A stretch of DNA of 64,000 bases, taken from NCBI RefSeq assembly GCF_900099905.1, contig NZ_FNEE01000023.1, positions 1 to 64,000 of the forward strand, read 5' to 3'. Made by a program: the position numbers and the translations under genes. Numbering within the stretch: position 1 is the first letter of the stretch; each line of letters begins with the position of its first letter. This DNA comes from Mesorhizobium muleiense. Its GTDB lineage: Bacteria; Pseudomonadota; Alphaproteobacteria; Rhizobiales; Rhizobiaceae. Below the pieces are notes generated by a model. The model searched no databases. It had not been told where the DNA came from and saw nothing but the letters and a program-made list of their open reading frames with translations. Positions 17,245-25,370 of this stretch are shown one piece after another.

Positions 17245-19362
17245 ATGGCCGAAAAGAAAAATCGCGACGGAGAGTTCTGGGAGCTGGCGCTCGAACGCGC
17301 GCATCTTGGCGTCTGGGATTGGGATCTCAGGAGCGGCGACTGTTTCTACTCGGCGATGTGGTTGCAGATGCTCGGCTATGGCGAGGGTGAGCTTGCCGAG
17401 ACAAGCGATCTCTGGTTGCAGCTGACGCATCCCGACGATCGCGAGCGAGCGGTGGCCAGCGGCGAACGCCACATTGCCGGCCTGACCGATTCGATCGAGA
17501 CCGAGCTCAGGCTGAAGCACAAATCCGGTCACTGGGTATGGGTTCTCGATCGCGGCGGAGTGGTCGAACGCGACGCCGAAGGCCGGCCGGTCAGACTGAT
17601 GGGCGTCCAGACCGACATCACCAAGCAGAAGCAGGCGGAAGCAGAGCTTGAACAGGTCAACGTCCGCTTTCGCCTGGCATTGGCGGCCAGCGGCACCGGC
17701 ATCTGGCATCACGATATCGGTGCACGCAAAAGCTACTGGGACCAGCGCACGCGGGAGATCTACGGGCTTGTCGCCGACACCGACGAAGTGTCGCAAGACC
17801 TCTGGCACAGCTATCTGCATCCGGACGACCGGGCCGACGCCGAGCGGGCCCATTTGGCGCCGCTGCAAACCCAAAAGGTCGTCGCCGTGCAATACCGCAT
17901 CATCAAGCGGGACGGCGAAATCCGACATCTCGAATCGCTGATACGGTTCGCCGACGCCCAGTCGTCGGGCCAGATCCTGGGCACGGTGCGCGACATCACC
18001 GAGGCGAAGCAACGCGAGCAGGAACTTGCCCATGCGGCCCGCCATGACGCGCTGACCGGCCTTCTGAACCGCGCCGCTTTCGACCGGCTGCTGGCCGAGC
18101 ACATCGCAACGGCGCGCCGGCTCGCGGTGTTCTACGTCGATCTCGATTACTTCAAGGCACTGAACGACTTCGCCGGCCACGCCGCCGGCGACCTTGCCCT
18201 GAAGAGCGTCGCCGAGCGCATTCTGGGCTGTCTGCCGCCGTCGGTGCACGCCGCGCGCCTCGGCGGCGACGAGTTCGCGCTGCTGGTGCCTGATTGCGAC
18301 GCAGCGCAAGCCGAGCGTCTCGCCGGCGCCGTACTCGCGGCGGTTCGCGATGCCGACCTCGGCTCGACGGCGGCGTCGCGCAAGCTCGCGGCCAGCATCG
18401 GCATCGCCTTTGTCGCCGATGCGAATACCGCAGTGGCCGACGCGCTCGCCTGCGCCGACGACGCCTGCTATGCGGCCAAGGCCGCCGGGCGCAATCGCTT
18501 CGCGGTGTTCTCGCCCGAGACGACATCCGGTTCCAGCGGCCTCAATGCGGCGCGGCTGGCGGCCGACACCGTCGACGCCATGGCGGACGGCAGGCTGAAA
18601 CTGTTCGGCCAGGAAATCCACCAGCTCGGAAAACCCTGGCAAGAAAGCCGCCATGTCGAGGTCCTGGCGCGGCTCGCCGGGCGCAACGGGCGGCTGATCC
18701 CGCCGGGCGAGTTCATCCCGGCGGCGGAGCGGTTCGGCGTCGCCTCGCGGCTCGACCGCTGGATTATCAGGACGGCGCTGTCGCTTCATGGTCCGGCGCT
18801 GAAGTCAGGGGCGCTCACGCTCGGCTTCAACCTGTCGGCGCAGACGCTGAGCGACCCGCAGCTTTGGGATTTCGTCGACGCCATCATCGCCGAGACCGGG
18901 GCGCCGCATTCCGGCATCGGCTTCGAGATTACCGAAACCGCCGCGGTCACCAATTTCGCAGCTGCCGAGCAGTTCGTCGGCAAGGCGCGCGAGCGGCGCT
19001 GCCGCGTCAGCCTCGACGATTTCGGGGCGGGCATGAGCTCGTTCGAATATCTCCGGCGCTTTCCCGTCGACACGATCAAGATCGACGGCTCGTTCATCGA
19101 GCATATTGCCGATAGCCGCTTCGACCGCGAGATCGTCTCGGCGATATCGGGCATCGCCAGGAGCCTCGGCTGCTCCGTGGTGGCGGAGAAGATCGAAGCG
19201 CAGGATGCGCTCGACATCCTCGCGGATATGGGCATTGCCTTCGGCCAGGGATTTCTGCTGCACCGGCCGGAACCGCTGCAAGCGATCGTGGCGCGGGCGT
19301 GCGCGACCCGGGCGAGCAAGACACGGGCGAGCGCGCCGGCACCAGCCGGACGGCGAGCCTAG
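17245..19362 (+). CDS. PAS-PAS-GGDEF-EAL cyclic-di-GMP signalling protein
   Basis: A 705-residue soluble protein. Two PAS/PAC domains (~15-125, DWDLRSGDCFYSAMW; ~140-260) feed a diguanylate cyclase domain with intact GGDEF at ~340 and then an EAL domain (~450-695). The EAL signature is EVL in EVLARLAG, followed by FEITETA, LDDFGAGMSSFEYL, IKIDGSFI and a VAEKIE variant of AEGVE. Catalytic Glu, Asp-Asp and Lys positions appear present, so both synthesis and hydrolysis of c-di-GMP are possible. The start at 17245 was chosen over upstream in-frame codons because PAS homology starts within 15 residues. Confidence 0.93.
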   Translation: MAEKKNRDGEFWELALERAHLGVWDWDLRSGDCFYSAMWLQMLGYGEGELAETSDLWLQLTHPDDRERAVASGERHIAGLTDSIETELRLKHKSGHWVWVLDRGGVVERDAEGRPVRLMGVQTDITKQKQAEAELEQVNVRFRLALAASGTGIWHHDIGARKSYWDQRTREIYGLVADTDEVSQDLWHSYLHPDDRADAERAHLAPLQTQKVVAVQYRIIKRDGEIRHLESLIRFADAQSSGQILGTVRDITEAKQREQELAHAARHDALTGLLNRAAFDRLLAEHIATARRLAVFYVDLDYFKALNDFAGHAAGDLALKSVAERILGCLPPSVHAARLGGDEFALLVPDCDAAQAERLAGAVLAAVRDADLGSTAASRKLAASIGIAFVADANTAVADALACADDACYAAKAAGRNRFAVFSPETTSGSSGLNAARLAADTVDAMADGRLKLFGQEIHQLGKPWQESRHVEVLARLAGRNGRLIPPGEFIPAAERFGVASRLDRWIIRTALSLHGPALKSGALTLGFNLSAQTLSDPQLWDFVDAIIAETGAPHSGIGFEITETAAVTNFAAAEQFVGKARERRCRVSLDDFGAGMSSFEYLRRFPVDTIKIDGSFIEHIADSRFDREIVSAISGIARSLGCSVVAEKIEAQDALDILADMGIAFGQGFLLHRPEPLQAIVARACATRASKTRASAPAPAGRRA

Positions 19363-19426
19363 CCCGGATCTCTCCGGGCTGGCCGGGCGAAAAGTCCGCA
19401 AAACCGGTCCGGCGATGCGCGACTGG

Positions 19427-19756
19427 TCAGGACTTTCCTGGCGGGCGATAGCGGACCGACTTTGCCTTGCCAAGCGCTTGCATCGTCTCTTCGACGCTCA
19501 GGAGAACGGTGGTCTCGTACGAGCTGAGCGCTCCTCCCGCACCAATGGCAAGCATGACAGATGCCATTGAAACGTTGTCGGGCGCCTCCCAGAGGTTCCA
19601 GCCATCGTGCTCTCCGAAGCCGTACCAGAACCCGTGCAGCTTTCCGCCCACCGATTCGATGTAGGTGCGGGCTGCCTCGCGTCTATCCTCGGGGTTTTCG
19701 ATCAGGCGCGCCCAGGTCTCGGGCGTATAGCTGAATCGTGAGAGATACATGGGCAT
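19427..19756 (-). CDS. GYD domain protein
   Basis: A 109-residue GYD-family protein: MPMYLSRFSYTPETWARLI, then YIESVGGKLHGFWYGFGEHDGW (the G-x-D signature) and a dimeric ferredoxin-like pattern ending TTVLLSVEETMQALGKA. GGAGG lies seven nt before the ATG at 19756; the longer upstream frame lacks one. Function of the family is not established. Convergent with the GGDEF-EAL gene. Confidence 0.85.
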   Translation of the reverse strand: MPMYLSRFSYTPETWARLIENPEDRREAARTYIESVGGKLHGFWYGFGEHDGWNLWEAPDNVSMASVMLAIGAGGALSSYETTVLLSVEETMQALGKAKSVRYRPPGKS

Positions 19757-19920
19757 GGTTCGCCTCCAGGGCCACCGATCCCCCAGCGGCTCGGCGTCGA
19801 GGGGATCGAGGGAGGGGCTGGCGCCGAGCCTGACCGGCTTGGTTGGTTCACCGGCTGACAAAATATGCGCTCAGGCTAATATAATCGCAACACCTATCCT
19901 GCAGCCGCCGCCGATGCGGA

Positions 19921-20103
19921 TCAGGCGTTGCGGCTCGCCATATGCGCGTCGAGCTTCTTTCTCGAAGGCCCGTACCGCTTGATGATGGTCGCGGCCTCGC
20001 TCGGCGGTATGCCGTATTTTTTCGCAAACGCCGCTACGTCGTAAGGCTCCTCGCCGGCGGCCGGTTTGCGGTCCTGCTTGCTCCTGGATTTGTCGTCGGC
20101 CAT
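19921..20103 (-). CDS. DUF3606-like small protein
   Basis: A 60-residue hydrophilic protein. After a Lys/Asp-rich head comes EPYDVAAFAKKYGIPPSEAATIIKRYG, resembling the short DUF3606 helix-turn-helix-like motif of rhizobial stress proteins. The ATG at 20103 has GGAGG at proper spacing; an upstream in-frame ATG (20118) would put that site inside the gene. Function unknown. Confidence 0.65.
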   Translation of the reverse strand: MADDKSRSKQDRKPAAGEEPYDVAAFAKKYGIPPSEAATIIKRYGPSRKKLDAHMASRNA

Positions 20104-20114
20104 GTCGTCCTCCA

Positions 20115-20190
20115 TCATATCAGGTGGTTATAGGGTTCCTTGGTCGGTCCGACCATCCATGCCAGTTTGGAAAAGGAAGGCACGCCGATC
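20115..20190 (-). pseudogene. C-terminal remnant of a paralogue of the protein at 23346-23651
   Basis: Reading the minus strand gives GVPSFSKLAWMVGPTKEPYN then a stop three codons later, which lines up with the C-terminus DMPSFSKLARMVGQMKEPYN of the 101-residue protein 3.2 kb away. Upstream of this the similarity fades and there is no start. A decayed duplicate sitting directly before the tRNA-Gln gene. Confidence 0.6.
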
Positions 20191-20259
20191 TCGCGTGGTC
20201 GGCGCATTGCAGTAGCCTGATCGGACCAAGACCGATCGGTTGCCCGACCGGGGAGCTGC

Positions 20260-20333
20260 TGGTTCCCGCTCATGGGCTCGAACCACGATTCACGCCTTCA
20301 AAGGGCGCTGTCCTACCATTAGACGAAGCGGGA
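20260..20333 (-). tRNA. tRNA-Gln (anticodon TTG), CCA encoded
   Basis: The minus strand folds as a 74-nt tRNA: acceptor TCCCGCT / AGCGGGA, D arm GTC...GAC with TAATGGTAG, anticodon stem GCGCC/GGCGT with loop CTTTGAA (anticodon TTG), T stem CGTGG/CCATG with loop TTCGAGC, discriminator A followed by a genome-encoded CCA. The TTCGTCTAATGG D-arm resembles tRNA-Glu more than the usual tRNA-Gln, but the anticodon reads Gln. Confidence 0.88.
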
Positions 20334-20523
20334 AAGTGACGCTGTCTAGCACTTTCTCATCCGCGCATGAAGCTGCTTCATGCCGTGATCTGCTTGAGCG
20401 TCTGACGCGCGCCGCGCGAGAGCCTCTGCCCGCCGATGGAGGACACCGGGCAGCTTTTCAAATAAACAGGGAGCATGAGACACGCCCTTTCGGCGGGGCC
20501 TTGCAGGGACGGGAGCAATCGCC

Positions 20524-20910
20524 GTGACCAGAACCGACCTCTCCGACGTCTACCGAGACTACATTGCCTGCCTGAACAAGCAGGACTGGCCGAAGCTGGG
20601 GCAGTTCGTTGATGATGAGGTGATCCACAACGGCCGGCGGCTCGGTCTATCAGGCTATCGCAAAATGCTGGAGAGAGACTTTGCTGAAATTCCGGACCTT
20701 TATTTCAACGTCCAGATGCTGATTTCCGATCCGCCCTACATAGCGAGCCGGCTCGGGTTCGACTGCGCGCCGAAAGAAAGCTTCCTCGGCCTCCCTGTAA
20801 ATGGGAGGAGAGTTTCCTTTGCCGAGAATGTTATCTATGAATTTGGGGACAAAAAGATTGTAGAAGTATGGTCTGTCATAGACAAGGCTGCCATCGAAGC
20901 TCAGCTTTAG
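20524..20910 (+). CDS. SnoaL-like ester cyclase family protein
   Basis: A 128-residue NTF2-fold protein of SnoaL/ester-cyclase type: VYRDYIACLNKQDWPKLGQFVDDEVIHNG at the start, YRKMLERDFAEIPDLYFNVQML, and a C-terminal strand pattern VSFAENVIYEFGDKKIVEVWSVIDKAAIE. GTG start at 20524 with GACGGGAG upstream. Substrate unknown; many such proteins are orphan. It stands alone next to the tRNA. Confidence 0.8.
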   Translation: MTRTDLSDVYRDYIACLNKQDWPKLGQFVDDEVIHNGRRLGLSGYRKMLERDFAEIPDLYFNVQMLISDPPYIASRLGFDCAPKESFLGLPVNGRRVSFAENVIYEFGDKKIVEVWSVIDKAAIEAQL

Positions 20911-21048
20911 CGCAGGAATGCTCGGCCGTTGTTCCACGTTCCGATATGAACCACAGTATGAACAATGGCAGCTGCCTGCCCACCGCCTGTCAAGGACCCG
21001 GCCTTGACGCCTGAACGCTGCCCCAGATTACGCGGCGGAGTTTCAGAT

Positions 21049-21162
21049 ATGCGATACGACTGGCAGGGGCGCAAATTCCTGGAACGGCATTTTGGCATTG
21101 TTATCGCAATTGGCCTGGCTGCAGGGCTGTCGGCCCTGGCCGCGCTGGGCTACACGCCTTAA
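21049..21162 (+). CDS. Very small membrane protein (hypothetical)
   Basis: A 37-residue frame: charged head MRYDWQGRKFLERHF followed by one membrane helix (GIVIAIGLAAGLSALAAL). GGCGGAG lies about nine nt before the ATG. It fits a small single-span protein but length gives little statistical support. Confidence 0.35.
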   Translation: MRYDWQGRKFLERHFGIVIAIGLAAGLSALAALGYTP

Positions 21163-21249
21163 GCCGCGGATACCGCGCCCAAACCCCTAACGTAAGCGAA
21201 AAATAGCGGTGCGACGCGACCAGACCGGCGCAAGACCGTTGCCGGCCCG

Positions 21250-21723
21250 CTATCGATTCTGCTGCGCATGCCCCACGGCATTGGCGAAAGAAATGTCATC
21301 CTTGATCTCGCGCATCGCCATCGAGGTGATCGTGCGGCGCACCCCGGGCAGGCGGCTCAGCTCGACGCGCAGCATCCTGTCCAGCGCCATCATGTCGACG
21401 GTCACGATCTGCAGGAGATAGTCGGCCTCGCCTGTCGTGGCGTGGCAGCGCCGGATCAGCGGATGCGCCTGGACGGCGGCCTCGAAGGCTTCGGAGAGCT
21501 CGAAATCGATCGACACCTGGATGAAAGCTTCGATGCCGAAGCCGAGCTTGGCCGGGTCGACCCGCGTCGAGTAGCCGCGGATGATGCCGGCGTCCTCCAG
21601 CGCCTTGACCCGCTTCCAGCACGGCGTCTTGCTTAAGCCGACCTCGTCGGCGAGCACTGCGAAGGAGGTGCGCGCATCGCGTTCCAGCGCCGCGACGATC
21701 TTCCGGTCGACGGCATCCAGCAT
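21250..21723 (-). CDS. Lrp/AsnC family transcriptional regulator
   Basis: A 157-residue Lrp-type regulator: N-terminal winged helix (LDAVDRKIVAALERDARTSFAVLADEVGLSKTPCWKRVKALEDAGII in part) and C-terminal RAM/AsnC ligand domain (AHPLIRRCHATTGEADYLLQIVTVDMMALD). I chose the ATG at 21723, where the family normally begins; the longer frame has no supporting site. It is divergent, 154 nt from a tryptophan dioxygenase-family gene, so it most likely controls that gene in response to tryptophan or kynurenine (inference from arrangement). Confidence 0.92.
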   Translation of the reverse strand: MLDAVDRKIVAALERDARTSFAVLADEVGLSKTPCWKRVKALEDAGIIRGYSTRVDPAKLGFGIEAFIQVSIDFELSEAFEAAVQAHPLIRRCHATTGEADYLLQIVTVDMMALDRMLRVELSRLPGVRRTITSMAMREIKDDISFANAVGHAQQNR

Positions 21724-21877
21724 CACACGTTCTCCAAACCTTCGCGATGGACGAACATTCGTCCTCCATTTTCTGGCATTTGGATAACACAAAGGAACAA
21801 TGTTCAAGTGAAAAGCGACTAAACTGCGGGCTCGGACCGAACAAACGCCCTGAGGGCCGGGCAAAGGAGCAGCTACC

Positions 21878-22630
21878 ATGCACAAGCCGGACTATTACGC
21901 CCGTATCGAAGCGCCCGAGATGCGCGACTATGGCGTCTATCTCAGCTGCGACAAGCTACTCGCCTGCCAGAAGCCGCTGGCCGAGATGGTCAATGCCGAC
22001 GAGCTGCAGTTCCAGATCGTCCACCAGGTCGAGGAGCTGTGGATGAAGCTCATCGCCTACACGCTGGTCGATGTCGTCGACTTCCTCGAGCAGCAGAATA
22101 CCCATCGCATCGTCACGCTGATGGGGCGGGTGCATCGGCTGATGCGGATGATGACGGCGCAGCTCGACCTGCTCGAAACCATGTCGCCCAAGGAATACCA
22201 GGAGATTCGGCTGCAGCTCGGCAATGGCAGCGGCCAGGAATCGCCGGGCTTCAAGCTCTTGCTGCGCATGCCGCCGGACCTGTGGCGGGCGTTCAAGGCG
22301 TCCTATCTCGATGGTCGCGGGCTCTCGCTCGAGGATGTCTACGATGTCAGCTATGACCACGGCGACAGCTATGTCGTCGCCGAGGCGCTGATCGAATTCG
22401 ACGAGCTGTTCCAGAAATTCCGCGCCAATCATCTTTATCTCATCCACCGCTCGATCGGGCTCGGCTCGAAATCGCTCAAGGGCCGGCCGGTCGAACTGCT
22501 GCAGGCCGGCGCCCTGCATCGCTTCTTCCCGGAGCTGTGGGACATACGCTGCGACATGACCGACCGCTGGAGCTGCCAGTATGGGACTGTGCGGGCACCG
22601 ATCAGCCACCCGGAGGCGAAGGCAGGGTAA
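21878..22630 (+). CDS. kynA: Tryptophan 2,3-dioxygenase family protein
   Basis: A 250-residue haem dioxygenase of the TDO family: Y-x-x-YL-x-CDKLLACQ, DELQFQIVHQVEELWMK (active-site His ~49), RLMRMMTAQLDLLETMSP, and the C-terminal half with the proximal-His helix NHLYLIHR and HRFFPELWDIR. It should open the indole ring of L-Trp to N-formylkynurenine. The usual GTGGS loop reads GLGSKSLKGRP, so substrate preference may differ from classic KynA. No kynB or kynU lies beside it in the window. Confidence 0.8.
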   Translation: MHKPDYYARIEAPEMRDYGVYLSCDKLLACQKPLAEMVNADELQFQIVHQVEELWMKLIAYTLVDVVDFLEQQNTHRIVTLMGRVHRLMRMMTAQLDLLETMSPKEYQEIRLQLGNGSGQESPGFKLLLRMPPDLWRAFKASYLDGRGLSLEDVYDVSYDHGDSYVVAEALIEFDELFQKFRANHLYLIHRSIGLGSKSLKGRPVELLQAGALHRFFPELWDIRCDMTDRWSCQYGTVRAPISHPEAKAG

Positions 22631-22640
22631 GGCCCGCGAT

Positions 22641-22790
22641 CCCTTCTCCCCTTGTGGGAGAAGGTGGATCGGCGCGCAGCGCCGAGCCGGATGAGGGGTG
22701 TTGGACGGAATGCGGCGATGCCAAGCTGGAGCACCCCTCATCCGACCGCTTCGCGGCCACCTTCTCCCACAAGGGGAGAAGGGGAAGCGC
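22641..22790. repeat. Palindromic intergenic element, family B
   Basis: About 150 bp bounded by CCTTCTCCCCTTGTGGGAGA and its inverted complement, with inner GGATGAGGGGT / ACCCCTCATCC pairs. A close copy lies at 26885-27047. Sits between the dioxygenase and DoxX genes and could form one long stem-loop in RNA. Confidence 0.8.
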
Positions 22791-22857
22791 CGCATGTCGG
22801 GTTTGCGGCTGGTGCAACGTCCTTGGGGCGAAATCGGTCGCAACCCTGGAGGACGGC

Positions 22858-23292
22858 ATGTCATCGGAAACCACCCAATCACCGGCTCAACCGCCGTGGC
22901 AGACCGCGGCAATCCTGACTGGCCGCCTGATCTTCGCAGCCGTCTTCCTCATGGCGGTGACCTTCAAATTCATCGACATGGGCGCCACCGCGGGCTACAT
23001 CGCCGCCGCCGGATTTCCGTTCCCGCTGTTTCTGGCCTGGTGCGCGGCCGTGCTCGAAGTCGTCCTCGTGCTGTGCTTCCTGACCGGCGCCTTCTTCTCG
23101 CAGGCCGCTCTTGTCGCCGGCGCCTATGTGCTGTTCCTCGCCTTTGCCTTCCACGGGCCGTCGCACTGGGCCGGAAACCAGGCCGAGTTCGGCTTTTTCG
23201 TCGATCATTTTACCTTCCTGGCCGGGCTGCTGTTTGCCGCCGTGCATGGGCCGGGCCGTATGCTGACCTGGAAGCCTGCATCGGCCAGGTGA
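22858..23292 (+). CDS. DoxX family membrane protein
   Basis: A 144-residue protein with four membrane helices and the DoxX pattern GRLIFAAVFLMAVTFKFIDMGATAGYIAAAGFP (in part), FPLFLAWCAAVLEVVLVLCFLTG, ALVAGAYVLFLAFAFHGPSHW, FFVDHFTFLAGLLFAAVHGPG. DoxX-like proteins are linked to quinone and redox processes at the membrane; the exact role is unknown. Start at 22858 after the family B repeat. Confidence 0.88.
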   Translation: MSSETTQSPAQPPWQTAAILTGRLIFAAVFLMAVTFKFIDMGATAGYIAAAGFPFPLFLAWCAAVLEVVLVLCFLTGAFFSQAALVAGAYVLFLAFAFHGPSHWAGNQAEFGFFVDHFTFLAGLLFAAVHGPGRMLTWKPASAR

Positions 23293-23345
23293 TCGTAAGC
23301 TCGGCTGGCAAGCGGCGGTCCGACCGGACGGGGGCGATCGCGACG

Positions 23346-23651
23346 TCACATCTGGTCGTTGTAGGGTTCCTTCATCTGGCCGACCATGCGCGCCAGTTTG
23401 GAGAAGGACGGCATGTCCGCCTCCGGCTGGCACTGGTTCGCCAGCTCCAGCAGCCGGATCGGGAAGTTGACGGCATCGCGGCTCGACGCCGACATGCCTT
23501 CGGAGCGCTCCTCGCTGGTCTCGCTGGCTTCGGCCTTGCGTAAGGCGATGTCTATCTCCTCGACCGTCAGCACGCCCTTGCGGACAAGGACCTGATTGAT
23601 CGATGCGACGGCCATCAGCAGGCCCTCGAGTTGCAGATTGGCGACATTCAT
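23346..23651 (-). CDS. Hypothetical conserved protein
   Basis: A 101-residue hydrophilic helical protein (MNVANLQLEGLLMAVASINQ..., VRKGVLTVEEIDIALRKAEA, C-terminal SKLARMVGQMKEPYNDQM). The ATG at 23651 starts a compact domain; the longer frame to 23825 runs through unlike sequence. A decayed copy of its C-terminus lies at 20115-20190. Family not recognised. Confidence 0.65.
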   Translation of the reverse strand: MNVANLQLEGLLMAVASINQVLVRKGVLTVEEIDIALRKAEASETSEERSEGMSASSRDAVNFPIRLLELANQCQPEADMPSFSKLARMVGQMKEPYNDQM

Positions 23652-23816
23652 GGCTTTGCTCCCATTGGCAAAATTGCAAACGCGCGAACACCGGTTCCGA
23701 TCCCTGCACCATAGCGCGGCGGGCGGCCGAATTTTAGGCCGGCCCGCGAGATTTCGCTTGCTTTGTGACGGCAGCAATGCTAGGAATATAGTCATGGTGC
23801 TGATTTGCGCCAACGA

Positions 23817-23846
23817 CCCGCCCACCCACCGAGGCGGGTTTTTTTA
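23817..23846 (+). terminator. Rho-independent terminator
   Basis: CCCGCC (23817-23822) pairs with GGCGGG (23833-23838), followed by seven T. No plus-strand gene ends nearby (doxX ended 525 nt earlier). A weak promoter (TTGCTT-17-TAGGAA, about 23759-23787) precedes it, so a short ~60-nt RNA could end here. It lies just before the phage cassette. Confidence 0.75.
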
Positions 23847-23893
23847 TATCAAGCCTTCTCACAAGTTCGTGCCTGTGTTGCCGATATCAATGT

Positions 23894-23970
23894 CGGCGGG
23901 ACAGCGCCTCCCTCTGTCCTGCCATCTCTTTGCCAAAATTTGACATCTCCCCCACTTGGGGGAGATCGGA
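23894..23970. repeat. Palindromic intergenic element, family A
   Basis: GGCGGGACAGCG, CCTCTGTCCTGCC and CATCTCCCCCACTTGGGGGA, partly rearranged with an insertion (TTTGCCAAAATTTGA). Immediately upstream of the terminase small-subunit gene. Confidence 0.65.
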
Positions 23971-24012
23971 TGTCACCCCGGCTTTCGTCAATCACCAGCA
24001 TCGCGGTAGGCC

Positions 24013-24423
24013 ATGGCCGAGAATCCTTTCGACGACGAACCGGCTGATGTGACCGAACCCAGGCCTTCCGGCCGACCGAAGCGGGCGAAGAAGACGCTGG
24101 CCGATGGTTTTCTGGACGCCATCCGCGCCGATTTCCGGGCGCATGGCGCCGGTGTCATCGCCGAGGTTCGTACCGAAAAGCCCGATCAGTATCTGAAGAT
24201 CGTGCTGTCGGTGCTGCCCAAGGATCTGCATCTCAACATCAACAGCCTGGAAGCACTGAGCGATGACGAAATCAGGCAGCGCATCCGCGGCCTCGAAGGC
24301 GTCCTGCGGCCGTTTCTCGAAAAGTCCGGCGTCGCAAGACCGGGCCTCGCAAAACCAGGCCGCGACGGCGAAGACCGAGTATCTGAGCCTGCTCAGGGAA
24401 TTGGACCGGAGGCGGCGCACTGA
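24013..24423 (+). CDS. Phage terminase small subunit-like protein
   Basis: A 136-residue protein: Pro/Arg/Lys-rich head (PSGRPKRAKKTLADGFLDAI), helical middle KPDQYLKIVLSVLPKDLHLNI and a final IRQRIRGLEGVLRPFLEKSG. The pattern basic head + EKPDQYLK-x-VLPKD + I-x-x-IR-x-L is common in small proteins directly before large terminases of rhizobial podovirus-like prophages. It would bind DNA and present it to the motor. The large-subunit gene overlaps its 3' end. Confidence 0.65.
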   Translation: MAENPFDDEPADVTEPRPSGRPKRAKKTLADGFLDAIRADFRAHGAGVIAEVRTEKPDQYLKIVLSVLPKDLHLNINSLEALSDDEIRQRIRGLEGVLRPFLEKSGVARPGLAKPGRDGEDRVSEPAQGIGPEAAH

Positions 24424-25051
24424 CCAGCTTGCCGCCTACCGGCCTTACCCGCGACAGGCCGAGTTCCATGCGGCCGGTGCTGCCAACCGAGAACGCTTGT
24501 TCATGGCCGGCAACCAGCTCGGCAAGACAAGGGCCGGCGGCGCCGAATGGGCGATGCATCTCACCGGGCGTTATCCCGAGTGGTGGCAAGGCAAGTTTTT
24601 TGACACGGCCGTGCGGCTGTGGGCGGCCGGTGTCACCGCCGAGGGCACGCGCGACAACCCGCAGCGCATCTTGGTCGGCCCGCCGCAGCAGCCGGCGGCG
24701 TGGGGCACCGGCATGATCCCGGCCGACGCCATTGTCAGCACCATCATGGGGCGCGGCGCGCCGCATGGGCTGGACAGCGTCGTCGTGCGCCATGGCGGCG
24801 GCGGTGATGTGCAGGCCGATGAATCGGTGCTGTCGTTCAAGAGTTTTGAGAAGGGCCGCGAAAAGTGGCAGGGCGAAACGCTGCACGGCGTCTGGTTCGA
24901 CGAGGAACCACCGCTCGACATCTATTCCGAAGGCCTGACCCGCACCAACGCGACAGGCGGCATCACCATCGTCACTTTTACGCCGCTGCTCGGCATGTCG
25001 GAAGTGGTGCTGCTGTTTCTGTCGGCGGATGAGGTAGAGGGAATGGGGTGA
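24263..25051 (+). pseudogene. Terminase large subunit, N-terminal ATPase half
   Basis: From about LLRELDRRRRTDQLAAYRPY the frame is the ATPase half of a T7 gp19-like terminase: Walker A FMAGNQLGKTRAG, Walker B HGVWFDEEPP, and motif III (TIVTFTPLLG). The frame stops at 25051, before the nuclease domain. A 320-bp segment with a palindromic element separates it from the remainder at 25371. The start is uncertain: 24263 is an ATG inside the small subunit, and a TTG near 24400 is also possible. An intact enzyme would be about 490 residues, so this packaging motor is probably non-functional as one chain. Confidence 0.8.
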
Positions 25052-25113
25052 GGGGGCAAGTTCAGGAAGAGTGGGTCTTTTCGAGCAAAATCCGAAGACG
25101 TCCTTCCTACCTC

Positions 25114-25289
25114 GCGCTGCCCCTCATCTGCCTGCCGGCATCTTCTCCCCGTATAGTGACGGGGAGAAGGGGCTGGCTGCGGCCTCGGCGCTCTTTCCGC
25201 AACGTTGGCAATTGGCGAAACCGACGATGGCGGCTTCTTTCTCCCCGTTTACGGGGAGAAATGCCCGGCAGGGCAATGAGGGGCGGCGC
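25114..25289. repeat. Palindromic element, family C, interrupting the terminase gene
   Basis: About 176 bp. The left end GCGCTGCCCCTCAT...CTGCCGGCAT...TCTCCCCGTA is the inverted complement of the right end TACGGGGAGAAATGCCCGGC...ATGAGGGGC. Each arm also contains its own small hairpin. A relative lies at 30281-30416. No coding capacity. Confidence 0.8.
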
Positions 25290-25370
25290 GGCGCTAGCTC
25301 GGAAAGTCACGCCCAAACAACACCATACGGCCGGCACCTGCCAACATGATTCAAGTGCGAGGGCGAAGAA

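Noticed and set aside
17140-18789. Long open frame (549 codons) on the minus strand
   Set aside because: Lies antisense to the PAS-GGDEF-EAL gene; such frames are common opposite GC-rich coding DNA. The plus-strand protein has clear domains and this one none.
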